Source: Thermoleophilia bacterium (GTDB taxonomy: Bacteria; Actinomycetota; Thermoleophilia; Gaiellales; JAICJC01). From it: a stretch of 33,277 nt of DNA. This document shows positions 33,162 through 33,277 of this stretch, piece by piece (the first letter of the stretch is position 1; each line of letters starts with the position of its first letter). The notes under the pieces are model-generated. The model did not search any database. It had not been told where the DNA came from and worked only from the letters and a program-made list of their open reading frames with translations. Location: positions 1 through 33,277 of the forward strand of contig JAICJM010000018.1 in assembly GCA_025928435.1 (NCBI GenBank). The letters are read 5' to 3'. A program made the position numbers and the translations under genes.

Positions 33162-33167
33162 TATCAT
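33162..33167 (+). promoter_or_regulatory. Candidate -10 box of M20 peptidase gene
   Basis: TATCAT ends 8 nt before GTG 33176. On the opposite strand the overlapping GATAGT lies 5 nt before the capA-like GTG, so both divergent genes may share one AT-rich core. Confidence 0.4.
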
Positions 33168-33175
33168 CGCCCACC

Positions 33176-33277
33176 GTGACGTTGGAGGCACGCATCCTGG
33201 ATGCGGTCACCGCCGGCAGGGAGGAGCTGGTCGACCTCACGGCGCAGCTGGTCGCGTTCGACACGACGGCCCGCACG
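33176..33277 (+). CDS. M20-family peptidase/deacetylase, N-terminal start only
   Basis: Only 34 codons are in the window. The sequence ILDAVTAGREELVDLTAQLV and then AFDTTART matches the N-terminus of ArgE/DapE/M20-type amidohydrolases, where a helix precedes a LV-FDTTAR segment. The catalytic part lies beyond the window edge, so the exact enzyme cannot be named. The GTG start is supported by the TATCAT box 8 nt upstream. Confidence 0.65.
   Translation, partial: MTLEARILDAVTAGREELVDLTAQLVAFDTTART

Overview
The window is very GC-rich, with heavy GTG start use and tightly packed, often overlapping genes. The gene families present (a LuxR-type LAL ATPase regulator, DUF5317, DUF4242, a TIGR03118 protein, RCC1 and DUF11 secreted proteins, many orphan enzymes) suggest an actinobacterium-like chromosome, most likely class Thermoleophilia (Solirubrobacterales/Gaiellales). 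That placement is inference from composition and content; no rRNA or marker gene is present. No CRISPR array, tRNA, phage or complete insertion sequence was seen.

Layout. 1-2146: 3' part of a large secreted DUF11 protein. 2276-5328 (minus): glpK-glpD, a translationally coupled glycerol-to-DHAP pathway, preceded by the decayed C-terminus of a GcvT-domain protein. Short nested palindromes punctuate this region and abut the stops of glpD and the next gene. 5667-8349: a receiver/histidine-kinase hybrid and a divergent MFS exporter. 8367-9536: a seven-repeat RCC1 propeller. 9643-11324: a stand-alone formaldehyde-activating enzyme (fae), converging on a TDT-type transporter and a small membrane protein. 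11375-12530: cupin, PPOX-fold protein and YCII protein. 12540-14020: an accessory patch in which two copies of the 3' end of the neighbouring M24 peptidase gene bracket a putative lipoprotein gene and a pair of small membrane protein genes. 14021-16203: M24 peptidase coupled to an aldo/keto reductase. 16318-18409: a FlgD-Ig-like fragment and an FAD oxidoreductase. 18538-23509: LAL regulator, DUF4242 protein, methyltransferase and a frameshifted AlkZ/YcaQ-like gene. 23511-25746: degenerate MBL protein, TIGR03118 secreted protein, hypothetical. 25778-27043: MBL hydrolase plus TetR, with a clear operator-like dyad. 27200-29205: NlpC/P60 endopeptidase, VOC protein, MmcQ/YjbR protein. 29202-31777: DUF5317, a GGDEF/HD-GYP c-di-GMP protein and a 32-residue membrane peptide, preceded by a candidate structured RNA. 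31979-end: CapA-like protein and the start of an M20 peptidase.

Most genes look like independent metabolic or housekeeping accessory units. The clearest functional units are glpK-glpD, MBL-TetR with its operator, AKR-M24, PPOX-cupin, and the c-di-GMP protein with its small neighbours. A recurrent pattern is a TANNNT box ending 6-8 nt before the start codon, which points to widespread leaderless transcription. The two strongest candidates for something undescribed are the M24 3'-end copies flanking cargo genes (12540-14125) and the structured intergenic element at 31875-31973.
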